Positions 34,172-42,701 of a DNA stretch of 64,000 nt are shown here, in pieces; positions within the stretch are counted from its first letter, which is position 1, and every line of letters begins with the position of its first letter. Under the pieces are notes generated by a model. That model did not search any database, had not been told where the DNA came from, and saw only the letters and a list, made by a program, of their open reading frames with translations. A program made the translations under genes and the position numbers. The stretch is from NCBI RefSeq assembly GCF_900100945.1, contig NZ_FNCG01000002.1:124001-188000 (forward strand), read 5' to 3'. The stretch is from Mucilaginibacter gossypii. Its GTDB lineage: Bacteria; Bacteroidota; Bacteroidia; Sphingobacteriales; Sphingobacteriaceae.

Positions 34172-35985
34172 TGAAAGGCAATAAGATTTTTACCTGTTTT
34201 ATTGCTGCAACAATGTTGCCCGTTATTACGTTGGCACAGGTAAAACCACATCATACAAAAAAACGCATGGAACAAACTACCAACCATAAGCTCATCATAT
34301 ACCAGTTATTGCCCCGCCTGTTTGGCAATACCAACACACTTAATAAAACCAATGGATCTATTGAGGAAAACGGTGTAGGCAAGCTGAACGATATCAACGA
34401 TAAGGCCCTGCAGGAGATAAAGAAAATGGGCTTTACCTATGTTTGGTACACGGGCGTAATTGAGCACGCTACCATGACTGATTATTCGCAATATGGTATT
34501 AAAGCAGATGATCCGGATATAGTGAAGGGCAGGGCCGGTTCTCCTTATGCAATTAAAGATTATTACGATATCGATCCCGACCTGGCAGTTGATGTTAAAA
34601 ACCGTATCGGCGAGTACGAAGCGCTTATCAAACGCAGCCACAACAATGGTTTAAAAGTATTGATGGATTTGGTTCCAAACCACGTAGCCCGTACCTATGG
34701 TTCGGACGTTAAACCGGCCGGGGTACGTGATTTTGGCGAGGATGATGATAAGAGCAAGGCTTTTAGTCCAACTAACGATTTTTACTATATGCCTGGCCAG
34801 CCTTTTGTTGTTCCGTCGGGCTATAATCCCGGAGGTGATGAATTCAAAAGTCTGATGAAGGATGGTCATTTTGATGAAAACCCAGCCAAAGCAACCGGTA
34901 ACGATGTTTTCAGCGCTGCACCATCAATTAATGATTGGTTCGAGACTATGAAGCTAAACTACGGGGTCGACTATATGGATCATCGCCGTGGTCATTTTGA
35001 TCCGATTCCGCCGCTTTGGAACAAGGTTTATGATATTCTGCATTACTGGAGCGAAAAAGGTGTGGATGGTTTCCGTTGCGACATGGTTGAGATGGTGCCG
35101 ATTGAGTTTTGGGGTTGGGTAATCCCTAAGCTTAAAGCTGGGCATCCTGGGATTATTTTCGTTGGCGAAGCTTACGACAAAGGCAAATACAGCGATTATA
35201 TTAATAAAGGCAAGTTTGATTATCTGTACGATAAGGTAGGCCTGTATGATGCTATCAAACGCCTTACCCGCGATGAGCACAATTCATCAACCTGGGAAAT
35301 CAACGCTGTTTGGAACCACGATAGCAAAGGCATTGACGAGCACATGCTCCGGTTTATGGAAAACCACGATGAGCAGCGCATCGCTTCAAATGATTTCGCA
35401 GGTAACCCATGGTTAGCCGTACCTGGCATGATCGTAACAGCCACTTTAAATACCGGCCCTGTAATGGTTTACTTTGGGCAGGAAGTAGGGGAGCCGGCTA
35501 TCGGTAATGAAGGGTTTAGTGGTAACGATGGCCGCACTTCCATATTTGATTACTGGGGTGTTCCGCAGCATCAAAAATGGGTTAATAACCATAAGTACGA
35601 TGGCGCGAAATTATCGGCAGATCAACAAAAGCTTCGTGGCTTTTACCACAACCTGCTTACTGCAGTGCACAATAGTGAAGCTCTTAAATCGGGCGCTTTC
35701 TATGAGCTGATGATAGCTAATGAACATCAGCCAGGCTTTGATACCCGTTTGTATATCTACGCCCGCTATACCAACAATCAACGTATATTAGTAATAACCA
35801 ATTTTAACCGGAGTGAGCGTAAACTAACCGTAAAGCTTCCGGAAGACCTGTTAACAAAATTAAACCAAAGCGGCCATAAACAATTCACCGACCTGCTGAG
35901 CGGCGATAAATTCAATACCGATGATATACGTAGTGGTGTTGAAGTAAGCCTGCCCGCCATGGGCGGATTGTTGCTGGAGTTTTGA
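34171..35985 (+). CDS. GH13 alpha-amylase family protein, exported
   Basis: Start overlaps the GH65 stop (TAATG), implying translational coupling. The 604-residue product has a signal peptide (residues 4-22) and a GH13 barrel with Asp304 (DGFRCDMVEMV), Glu333 (FVGEAYDKG) and Asp400 (MENHDEQR). An ordinary C-terminal beta domain closes it. The sequence resembles Bacteroidota alpha-amylases associated with maltose phosphorylase clusters. Action on extracellular or periplasmic maltodextrin is expected; exact product is not predictable. Confidence 0.9.
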   Translation: MKGNKIFTCFIAATMLPVITLAQVKPHHTKKRMEQTTNHKLIIYQLLPRLFGNTNTLNKTNGSIEENGVGKLNDINDKALQEIKKMGFTYVWYTGVIEHATMTDYSQYGIKADDPDIVKGRAGSPYAIKDYYDIDPDLAVDVKNRIGEYEALIKRSHNNGLKVLMDLVPNHVARTYGSDVKPAGVRDFGEDDDKSKAFSPTNDFYYMPGQPFVVPSGYNPGGDEFKSLMKDGHFDENPAKATGNDVFSAAPSINDWFETMKLNYGVDYMDHRRGHFDPIPPLWNKVYDILHYWSEKGVDGFRCDMVEMVPIEFWGWVIPKLKAGHPGIIFVGEAYDKGKYSDYINKGKFDYLYDKVGLYDAIKRLTRDEHNSSTWEINAVWNHDSKGIDEHMLRFMENHDEQRIASNDFAGNPWLAVPGMIVTATLNTGPVMVYFGQEVGEPAIGNEGFSGNDGRTSIFDYWGVPQHQKWVNNHKYDGAKLSADQQKLRGFYHNLLTAVHNSEALKSGAFYELMIANEHQPGFDTRLYIYARYTNNQRILVITNFNRSERKLTVKLPEDLLTKLNQSGHKQFTDLLSGDKFNTDDIRSGVEVSLPAMGGLLLEF

Positions 35986-36039
35986 TCAGAATTTACTGAA
36001 TTTTAAAATTGACAGAATGCTTATCATGTTGTGAAAATA

Positions 36040-36185
36040 CCATGGTGTTCCGTGCAGAGGCCTATCTCCCTGAGCTTGTCGACGGGTCGCGTGCAGAGGC
36101 CCTGCCCACCATGCTTCGACAGGCCCAGCATGACACCCTGATATTCTGAAAATCCTAAAATTCTGAGAATTCTGATTCTGACATT
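36040..36185. repeat. Dispersed palindromic element (GAGCTTGTCGA / TCGACAGGCCC type)
   Basis: The spacer contains TCCCTGAGCTTGTCGACGGG and, about 40 bp later, CCACCATGCTTCGACAGGCC, in inverted relation, plus a duplicated GTGCAGAGGCC. A short half of the AATCCT family follows at its right end. No gene is present. Confidence 0.5.
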
Positions 36186-36197
36186 ATAAAACCAATT

Positions 36198-37568
36198 ATG
36201 AGTAAACCAACCATCGCGCAAAAGCCACGGTTAAGCTTTTGGCAGATCTTTAACATGAGCTTCGGCTTTTTAGGCATCCAGTTTGGTTTTGCCTTACAAA
36301 CGGGTAACGCCAGCCGCATCCTCCAAACCTTTGGTGCCGATGTGGAGCATCTGTCGTGGTTTTGGCTGGCCGCGCCAATAACAGGCATGGTTGTTCAACC
36401 TATCATAGGTCATTACAGCGACAGGACCTGGAACCGTCTTGGTCGGCGCCGCCCTTACTTTTTAACAGGTGCTATTTTATCGGGTTTGGCATTGTTTTTT
36501 ATGCCCAACTCATCTATGTTGGCAGCGCTGATCCCGCCGATAGTAGTAGGCGCTGGCATGCTCATGATTATGGATGCTTCATTCAACGTAGCTATGGAAC
36601 CTTTCAGAGCTTTGGTGGCTGATAACCTGCCCGATAGCCAGCATACAACCGGTTTTTCCATGCAAACCTGTTTGATAGGTGTAGGCGCTGTAATTGGTTC
36701 ATGGCTACCTTATGTTTTTGCCGAATGGTTTGGAATAGCCAAAACAGCCGATCAGGGCATTGTGCCTAATAATGTGCTATATTCATTTTACATTGGTGCC
36801 GCGGTTTTAATAGGCGCTATTTTGTGGACTGTAGTCCGCACTAAAGAATATCCCCCCGAAGTTTATGCAACCTTTCATGAAAAGGACGAAACGGTATCTG
36901 GGCATAAGGGCGGTTTGTTGGAGATCTTCTCCGACCTCGTCAACATGCCTAAAACCATGAAGCAGCTGGGATTGGTACAGTTCTTTTCCTGGTTTGCACT
37001 TTTCTCTATGTGGGTATTTACAACCCCGGCAGTTGTTGATCATGTTTACCATATCCCGGCAGGGGATACTTCTTCGGCAGCCTATAATGATGCCGCCAAC
37101 TGGGTAAATGTATTGTTTGGTGTATATAATTTAGTATCGGCAGTGTATGCTTTGTTATTGCCCCGCATAGTCAAAAAACTGAGCCGAAAAAAAGCGCATG
37201 CGTTTTCATTAACTATGGGCGGTTTAGGGTTAATCTCCGTATTTTTTATTCCTGATCCACGTTTGCTGATCTTGTCAATGATTGGTGTCGGTTTGGCTTG
37301 GGGTAGTATCCTTGCTATGCCTTATGCTATTCTATCAAGCTCAATACCAGCCAAAAAGATAGGCGTGTACATGGGCATTTTTAATTTCTTTATTACTTTT
37401 CCGCAAATAGTTAATGGCATTATTGGTGGTCCGATAGTGAAGTATGCATACAGCGGGCATGCCATTTATGCTTTGGTAATGGCCGGTATTTTTATGTTCC
37501 TGGGCGCGATAGCTGTTCTTTTTGTTCAGGATGGTAAGAAAATTCAAATAATTGAAGCCGCAAATTGA
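36198..37568 (+). CDS. MFS sugar permease (SLC45-like, maltose/disaccharide type)
   Basis: The 456-residue protein has 12 predicted membrane segments. It carries the GHYSDRTWNRLGRRRPYFLTGA loop characteristic of the SLC45/sucrose-maltose transporter branch of the major facilitator superfamily. It would import maltose or short oligosaccharides by proton symport across the inner membrane. Its position between maltose-degrading enzymes strongly supports this. Confidence 0.9.
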   Translation: MSKPTIAQKPRLSFWQIFNMSFGFLGIQFGFALQTGNASRILQTFGADVEHLSWFWLAAPITGMVVQPIIGHYSDRTWNRLGRRRPYFLTGAILSGLALFFMPNSSMLAALIPPIVVGAGMLMIMDASFNVAMEPFRALVADNLPDSQHTTGFSMQTCLIGVGAVIGSWLPYVFAEWFGIAKTADQGIVPNNVLYSFYIGAAVLIGAILWTVVRTKEYPPEVYATFHEKDETVSGHKGGLLEIFSDLVNMPKTMKQLGLVQFFSWFALFSMWVFTTPAVVDHVYHIPAGDTSSAAYNDAANWVNVLFGVYNLVSAVYALLLPRIVKKLSRKKAHAFSLTMGGLGLISVFFIPDPRLLILSMIGVGLAWGSILAMPYAILSSSIPAKKIGVYMGIFNFFITFPQIVNGIIGGPIVKYAYSGHAIYALVMAGIFMFLGAIAVLFVQDGKKIQIIEAAN

Positions 37569-37625
37569 ATAAAAATTAAGGATTTGGCACGGTTAATGGT
37601 TTTTCGTTAATTCAATTATTGTATA

Positions 37626-37656
37626 TTGCGTAGTAAGTACACTTTATACATCTTTG
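37626..37656 (+). promoter_or_regulatory. Promoter of the GH31 gene (TTG-N20-CATCTTTG)
   Basis: TTG at 37626-37628 is followed after 20 bp by CATCTTTG, one base off TAnnTTTG, 22 bp before the GH31 start codon. The GH31 gene is therefore likely to have its own promoter inside the block. Confidence 0.5.
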
Positions 37657-37678
37657 CAGAAGCCACTAATTTGTTTGA

Positions 37679-40153
37679 ATGGAAAGTAATACCCCAAATC
37701 CGGAGTTGATAACCAGTAAGTTAATTGAAGCAGAAAACTTACTTGAAGAAGAAGAGGAATTTCACCATCTTAATAACCCTGCCGATGGTATTAAGCCGGT
37801 TGTAAAAAAGTATCTCGGTGTACCCAATCATGCTGATCAGGTGGGGAATAAGTTCTACTTTACTGATGGCGATGCTAAAGTTGAAGTAATAGTTGTTACC
37901 GACGAGATTATCCGTGTGAGGCTTGCGCCGCATAGCGTTTTTTTAGATGATTTTTCATACGGGGTACCTAAGCTGCCAACCAAGGCGGCAGGTTTTACTT
38001 TGCATGAAGATGATAATGAATTTCGGGTATCTACTTATAAAGTGAATTGCCATATCCGCAAAAAGGATTTCTTTATCTCTTTTTCAGATAGCAGCAACCA
38101 TGTAACCAGCATCGATGCTGTGCCAATGCATTGGGAAGAGAACGTGCAGGCGGGCGGTTATTATGTGTTTTGCACCAAAACCTGCGCACCCGACGAAAGT
38201 TTCTTTGGCTTAGGCGATAAACCGACCGAATTTAACCTGCGCGGCAAAAGGCTAAAAAACTGGAACACTGATGCCTACTCGTTTCAGTGGAACCAGGACC
38301 CTTTGTACCGCAGTATCCCTTTTTATATCAGCGTAAACGAGGGTATAGCACACGGTATCTTTTTTGATAATACATTTAAAGCGCAATTTGACTTTGGCGC
38401 CGAAGACAGGACTAAAACAAGTTTTTGGGCTGATGGCGGCGAACTGCAATATTACTATATCCACGGGCCGCACATGATGGACGTGGTAAAAAGCTATCAC
38501 ACCTTAACCGGTACACACCCTATGCCACCGCTTTGGGCGCTGGGTTACCATCAATGCCGCTGGAGCTATTATCCTGAAGCTAAGGTTAGGAAGATAGCCA
38601 AAGGTTTCCGTGAAAACCAGATCCCATGCGATGGTATCTACCTGGATATCGATTATATGGATGGTTACCGCTGCTTTACCTGGAACCGTAAGTACTTCCC
38701 CGATCCTAAAAAAATGATCAGCGAGCTTGCTGCTGATGGCTTTAAAACCGTGGTAATTATTGATCCTGGGATTCGTGTGGATGACAACTACGAGGTGTTC
38801 AGGGAGGGTAAGGAGAAGCGATATTTCTGCCGTCGAAGCGATGATTACTTTATGGAGGGCCACGTATGGCCAGGCCGTTGCCAGTTTCCTGACTTTACCA
38901 ATCCTGAAGTACGCGAATGGTGGGGCGGTTTGTTTGACGAACTGGTACAAATGGGCGTTGCCGGTGTTTGGAACGATATGAATGAGCCTGCTGTATTTGG
39001 TGCCGGTACCTTCCCTGATGATGTGCGTCACCAGTACGATGGTTACCGTGGATCACACCGCAAGGCGCATAATATTTATGGCATGCAGATGGTACGCTCA
39101 ACCTACGAGGGTTTGCGCAAGATCATGAAAAACAAACGCCCTTTTACCATTACAAGGGCAGGTTATTCAGGCGTGCAACGCTTTTCATCGGTGTGGACCG
39201 GTGATAATGTGGCCTCATGGGAACACCTTAAGCTGGGTAATATCCAGTGTCAGCGTTTGTCGATATCGGGCATACCATTTTGCGGTACCGACATTGGCGG
39301 TTTTAGTGGTGAGCCCGATGGCGAACTGTTTACCCGCTGGATCCAGATGGGCACCTTTTCGCCGTTTATGCGTGCGCACTCGGCGGGTGATACCAAAGAG
39401 CGTGAACCGTGGAGTTTTGGCGAGCCATTCACGGCAATCAACCGTAAGTTTATCGAACTGCGTTACCGTTTGATCCCCTACCTGTACTCAACTTTTTGGG
39501 AGCACCACCGCTATGGCTTCCCTATTTTGAGGCCGATAGTGATGCACGAGCAGGACACACAGCTAAACCATTTCCGCCAGGATGAGTTTACTTATGGGGA
39601 TAAAATTTTGGTTTGCCCGGTAATGGAGCCAGGGCAGATCAAACGCAATGTATATCTGCCTAAAGGAAAATGGTACAACTTCTGGACTTACGAGGTTGTT
39701 GACGGCGGCCAGGAAGTATCAGTAGATACCCCGCTTGAGACTATGCCAGTATTTATAAAAGCCGGTTCGGTGATACCTGAATATCCGGTGATGCAATACG
39801 TTGGCCACAAAGAGATTGAAGAAGTAAAGCTGAATATTTACTATACCGATTATGAGGTAAATTCATTCCTGTTTGAAGATTACGGCGAAACATTTGCGTA
39901 CGAGCAGGATATTTACCTGGAGAAAAAGTTTGTGGTAAATGGCAGTAGCAAAAATTTAACCATTGATCAGAGCCTGGAAGGTTTGTATACCCCACGCTAT
40001 GACGGCTATCATTTTAACCTGATAGGTTTGCCGTTTACGCCATCAAAAATAAAAGTAGATGGCAAAGAGGTAAAAGAATTTCAACTAAATGATGATAAAA
40101 CGGTAGAGTTTAAATACAGTAAAAACTTTAAACATATTGAAATAAGCAAATAA
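37679..40153 (+). CDS. GH31 alpha-glucosidase, cytoplasmic
   Basis: The 824-residue protein has no signal peptide. The N-terminal beta-sandwich contains FFGLGDKPTEFNLRGKRLKNWNTD. The GH31 barrel carries the nucleophile block GVWNDMNEPAVF (Asp433) and the acid/base region WTGDNVASWEHLK. C-terminal beta domains complete the enzyme (DUF5110-like end). It should release glucose from the non-reducing ends of malto-oligosaccharides in the cytoplasm. It lies after the permease gene and before the AT-rich MACPF region. Confidence 0.94.
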   Translation: MESNTPNPELITSKLIEAENLLEEEEEFHHLNNPADGIKPVVKKYLGVPNHADQVGNKFYFTDGDAKVEVIVVTDEIIRVRLAPHSVFLDDFSYGVPKLPTKAAGFTLHEDDNEFRVSTYKVNCHIRKKDFFISFSDSSNHVTSIDAVPMHWEENVQAGGYYVFCTKTCAPDESFFGLGDKPTEFNLRGKRLKNWNTDAYSFQWNQDPLYRSIPFYISVNEGIAHGIFFDNTFKAQFDFGAEDRTKTSFWADGGELQYYYIHGPHMMDVVKSYHTLTGTHPMPPLWALGYHQCRWSYYPEAKVRKIAKGFRENQIPCDGIYLDIDYMDGYRCFTWNRKYFPDPKKMISELAADGFKTVVIIDPGIRVDDNYEVFREGKEKRYFCRRSDDYFMEGHVWPGRCQFPDFTNPEVREWWGGLFDELVQMGVAGVWNDMNEPAVFGAGTFPDDVRHQYDGYRGSHRKAHNIYGMQMVRSTYEGLRKIMKNKRPFTITRAGYSGVQRFSSVWTGDNVASWEHLKLGNIQCQRLSISGIPFCGTDIGGFSGEPDGELFTRWIQMGTFSPFMRAHSAGDTKEREPWSFGEPFTAINRKFIELRYRLIPYLYSTFWEHHRYGFPILRPIVMHEQDTQLNHFRQDEFTYGDKILVCPVMEPGQIKRNVYLPKGKWYNFWTYEVVDGGQEVSVDTPLETMPVFIKAGSVIPEYPVMQYVGHKEIEEVKLNIYYTDYEVNSFLFEDYGETFAYEQDIYLEKKFVVNGSSKNLTIDQSLEGLYTPRYDGYHFNLIGLPFTPSKIKVDGKEVKEFQLNDDKTVEFKYSKNFKHIEISK

Positions 40154-40917
40154 TATTTATATATAGCCAAACTACCTCTTCGTAACGCCAGTGCGAGGTA
40201 TGAAGCAATCGCAAACCATACAGGTCTAACCTGTTAAGATAGATGGATTGCTTAGTACTAAAGCATTGACGTTTTTTATTTCAAACTTTATTGTTTATTT
40301 CCTCCGCGCACCATCGAAAGATAAGAAGTAAAAGCTAACTTTAAAGGGAGTTTGCATAAGCGTTATGTCAATAAAGCGCTTCGGACGTTATGATGATTTT
40401 TCTGTAAGTTGTTCATAAATTAAATAAGTTGTTTTTGAGCATTAGCTAGGTTTTTAATTTTTATTTTGGATCGAATTTTCGAGTCCTTGGATCTGTTCAT
40501 CCTGCTGAACCTTGCTTTAGTCATACCATACCTGTTTTGGTGCAATTTTAAAATATCAGTTGTTTTTAGCTTACTGTAACAGCTAATTGCCGTCATGAAG
40601 ATACTAACTTTACATGACACGGTTTTGCCAGTCCGAAAGGCTGGACCTTACTAATACCTTTAAGTTTTGTGATGCGTGTTCTGTTGTTAAGGATATATAA
40701 TTAACTAATATATAGCCTGATATGATAAACAGAGGGTGCTAAATACCCTTTAATAACATATCGTTGTAGTGCTAATCTTTATTTTCTGTCATATAAATCT
40801 ATAATCTAAATGTCTTGATTAAAAGTATATTACGATTTTTTATAGAAATAAGTCTATTATTTATTATTACTAAGTATTACCTTTGATAAAAATATTAAAC
40901 TTATACCTTATTGTTTT
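40154..40917. other. 764-bp AT-rich non-coding region
   Basis: Apart from a degraded REP-like element at 40181-40253 (GCGAGGTATGAAGCAATCGC ... GATTGCTTAGT) nothing gene-like is seen; the longest open frames are short and not protein-like. The base composition is clearly more AT-rich than the flanking GH31 and glgB genes and resembles the following MACPF gene. Confidence 0.6.
40878..40885 (+). promoter_or_regulatory. -7 promoter box TACCTTTG before the MACPF gene
   Basis: A perfect TAnnTTTG box lies 32 bp before the start codon. No -33 TTG is apparent. Confidence 0.45.
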
Positions 40918-42315
40918 ATGAAAAAAAATCTATTCATTATCTCTTTGATGATGATGCTGTGGTCTTGCAGCAAAAATGCACAATTAGTTCCCGATCAAAC
41001 AAAAACGTCTTCTGGAAAGTTGACGGCACATGCTGCTGGAGACCAGGCATGGGATGTTTTAGGTTTTGGCTATGATGTAACAGGTGAATATGGGAATTCG
41101 GTTTCCACAACATTTCCAGTTATTGACGTTGCGAAGCTTTATGCAGCAGATCCTATCAGGGTAGTTAAGAATGTAAGTACAAGTAGGAATTCGACATTTT
41201 CATATGGGGATAACGTACAGCATTACTCAAGCGACCTGTCTGCACATTTAAATGCAACTGTTGGCTTTTCTTTATTCAAAGCAAGTATCACTTCTGCTTA
41301 TTCTGATGTATCCTCTTTTAATTCAAAGTATATTTATGGCAGCTATAATCTTTTATTACAACAGCGTGAGCTAAAGTTTAATGCGCCGACTGTTATACTC
41401 CAACAATACTTAACATCAAATTTTAAAACCGATATAGGTATTCTTACTCCAGAACAATTAGTTCGTCAATATGGTGCCTTCTTTTTGACGGATATTATGT
41501 TGGGGGCTAAACTACAGATAACCTACCGTTCGCAAACATCAAGTTCTGATAGAAAGACAGCCGCATCCGCAGGTTTAGATCAAAGTTTAGGCAGTTTGTT
41601 TTCAATCAATGCTGGCATTAACTCACAGCATTCACAAAGTAGCAGTAACTTTAATCAATATGTGCACTATGTAACTCATGGTGGAGACCCCACTGTTGGA
41701 ATAACTCCAAATACTATCGTATTTGATCAAAATACCCCACCTATTGATTTTGGAGCCTGGCAAAGTACTACCAATGCGCAAAACGCAGTGCTTATTGATA
41801 TCCCGAGTTCTGGTTTAATTGGTATTTACGATTTAATTGCCGATCCGGTAAAATCAAAAGCAGTTAAGGATTATATTAATAATGTATTCTTGCCAGGTAA
41901 TCAAGTACAGGCTGTATTTGATAAAGCACCTCTTTACCGGTGCTTTAGTACTGCCAATCAAGATTACATGATTTTAACAAATCCAAGCGAAGTATCTAAT
42001 TTACCAAGCTGGAAGATTGAAGGCGTTTTAGGGAATGTTTATACCGATAATACTAAGGGAGGTTTAGTGCCTGTTTTAAGATGGTATCAATACCAGGCAG
42101 GATATCACTTTTTTACTTGTAACGTGAATGAGATCCCTTCTCAGGCTAACCAAGAAGGTACGCAGGGATATATCAATCCTACTCAAGTACCGGGGTCAAA
42201 ACCCTTGTATCGTTATCGCAATAGTAGAGGAGCACACTGTTATTCTGTAGATGTAAATGAACTTGGGCCTAAAAATGGATGGACATTGGACGGTATTATG
42301 GGATATCTTGAATAA
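40918..42315 (+). CDS. MACPF-domain lipoprotein with C-terminal repeat domain
   Basis: The 465-residue protein has a lipoprotein signal ending in LWSC (Cys17), so it is probably surface- or outer-membrane-anchored. Residues about 40-335 look like a MACPF pore-forming domain: the YGAFFLTDIMLGAKL block (residues 185-199) matches the MACPF signature (Tyr-Gly ... Gly), and a VTHGGDPTVGI segment follows near 252. Residues 338-465 form a different domain with LYRCF, HFFTCNVNE and LYRYRNSRGAHCYSVDVNE repeats, similar to DUF5648-type repeats. Bacteroidales MACPF lipoproteins (BSAP type) kill related strains. The AT-rich coding sequence and flanks suggest acquisition. The target is unknown. Confidence 0.75.
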   Translation: MKKNLFIISLMMMLWSCSKNAQLVPDQTKTSSGKLTAHAAGDQAWDVLGFGYDVTGEYGNSVSTTFPVIDVAKLYAADPIRVVKNVSTSRNSTFSYGDNVQHYSSDLSAHLNATVGFSLFKASITSAYSDVSSFNSKYIYGSYNLLLQQRELKFNAPTVILQQYLTSNFKTDIGILTPEQLVRQYGAFFLTDIMLGAKLQITYRSQTSSSDRKTAASAGLDQSLGSLFSINAGINSQHSQSSSNFNQYVHYVTHGGDPTVGITPNTIVFDQNTPPIDFGAWQSTTNAQNAVLIDIPSSGLIGIYDLIADPVKSKAVKDYINNVFLPGNQVQAVFDKAPLYRCFSTANQDYMILTNPSEVSNLPSWKIEGVLGNVYTDNTKGGLVPVLRWYQYQAGYHFFTCNVNEIPSQANQEGTQGYINPTQVPGSKPLYRYRNSRGAHCYSVDVNELGPKNGWTLDGIMGYLE

Positions 42316-42331
42316 TACATAAAATATTTTT

Positions 42332-42360
42332 AAAGGCGTGGTCATTTGACCCGCCTTTTT
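42332..42360 (+). terminator. Intrinsic terminator after the MACPF gene
   Basis: AAAGGCGTGGTCA pairs with TGACCCGCCTTT with one bulged T, followed by a T-run (TTTTTG). It ends the MACPF transcript 17 bp after its stop. Confidence 0.85.
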
Positions 42361-42701
42361 GTATTTTATCCAAATGCATTTTCAATTTTATCCTTTCTGA
42401 AATTTACCCTAAGCCAACAAATACCAGATTGTTTTTAATAGTGAAAAATTATATGGCTTTCGAAATCGGTCATCACTTTTTGGTATTTTAAAGAATCCAG
42501 TCCGATAACTGATCCCAAAACAGATATGATATAGTTAACTGATTGCTCCGGTGGTGCTGATAGTGTCTCCATCTTCCCTCTAAAAATAAATCTCCAAAAC
42601 CCTGCATAATATATTAATCCTGTTATATTTGATTACATATAAACCAAACTCATTCCTGTGATTTGGGTTATCTACTAACACTCTAACAGGTTATCTATAT
42701 C
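42361..42701. other. 341-bp AT-rich spacer before glgB
   Basis: No ORF, palindrome or recognisable promoter box stands out. The promoter of glgB must lie here because the preceding transcript is terminated. Composition remains AT-rich up to the glgB start. Confidence 0.5.

Noticed and set aside
40420-40620. 66-codon minus-strand frame in the AT-rich region before the MACPF gene
   Set aside because: Composition is that expected of AT-rich non-coding DNA read by chance; no motif, promoter or conserved neighbour supports it.
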